Below are positions 20,399-20,526 of a DNA stretch of 20,526 nt, piece by piece (the first letter of the stretch is position 1; each line of letters begins with the position of its first letter). The position numbers were made by a program, and so were the translations under genes. The notes below the pieces were generated by a model. It was given only the letters and a program-made list of their open reading frames with translations. It searched no databases and was not told the DNA's origin. Origin of the DNA: Polytrichum commune (taxonomy: Eukaryota > Streptophyta > Polytrichopsida > Polytrichales > Polytrichaceae); NCBI GenBank assembly GCA_950295325.1, contig CATNTY010000031.1:1-20526 (forward strand), in the 5' to 3' direction.

Positions 20399-20437
20399 GC
20401 AAACCCTAGTAGCTGGGGAGCTGCAAGTAGGGTTTGC
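20399..20437. promoter_or_regulatory. Inverted pair of telo-box motifs (AAACCCTA / TAGGGTTT)
   Basis: GCAAACCCTA at 20399-20408 and TAGGGTTTGC at 20428-20437 form a perfect 10-bp inverted repeat with a 19-bp spacer. AAACCCTA is the plant telo-box, frequent in promoters of translation- and growth-related genes and near their start sites (established). C/T-rich sequence lies just upstream (20362-20380), also typical of such promoters. A gene reading rightward beyond the window edge is a reasonable inference. Confidence 0.45.
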
Positions 20438-20526
20438 AAATGGCCAAACGGTCATCATGTCATATTTGAAAGGTTTTTGTGTAAATTCTTACTAAGAGTT
20501 GAACCCATGTTTAAGTTTTTAGAGCA

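Noticed and set aside
1-20526. CRISPR arrays, rRNA or bacterial-type operons
   Set aside because: No regularly spaced short identical repeats, rRNA segments or ribosome-binding-site gene clusters were seen; the window is plant nuclear DNA in character.

Overview
The window looks like nuclear DNA of a land plant. It has two multi-exon genes on the minus strand with GT-AG introns, moderately AT-rich intergenic DNA, small non-autonomous transposons, and a plant-type secreted GDSL esterase. I could not fix the species. A non-seed plant (bryophyte, lycophyte or fern) would fit if the first gene is a ciliary coiled-coil protein, but that is inference.

Region 1 (1 to about 10.4 kb, minus strand) holds one large gene encoding a very long coiled-coil protein. 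I could chain 15 consecutive exons, from 9449 down to 1, in a single open frame of about 1,360 codons. The 3' end runs out of the window. The first coding exon, somewhere in 9450-10300, is unresolved. The N-terminal part is Ser/Pro-rich and probably disordered; the rest is almost continuous E/K/R/L/A/Q coiled coil. One intron has been tandemly duplicated together with 12 nt of the preceding exon, creating a potential in-frame 12-nt microexon.

Region 2 (about 10.4-15.6 kb) is intergenic and made largely of mobile-element debris. It contains two 258-bp terminal-inverted-repeat elements that differ at one base, each with its own 4-bp target duplication. It also holds a 54-bp near-perfect palindrome, a tRNA-derived SINE with a 14-bp target-site duplication, and an AT-rich MITE candidate. 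I see no credible gene here.

Region 3 (15.6-19.7 kb, minus strand) is a complete five-exon gene for a 397-residue secreted GDSL (SGNH-type) esterase/lipase, with a TATA box about 330 bp upstream of its ATG. The block III Asn that normally helps form the oxyanion hole appears to be Gln. One of its introns carries a MITE-like insertion.

Region 4 (19.8-20.5 kb) is upstream of the GDSL gene. It holds four and a half degenerate tandem repeats of roughly 115-125 bp, followed by an inverted pair of telo-box motifs, possibly part of a promoter for a gene beyond the right edge. The two genes show no obvious functional link.
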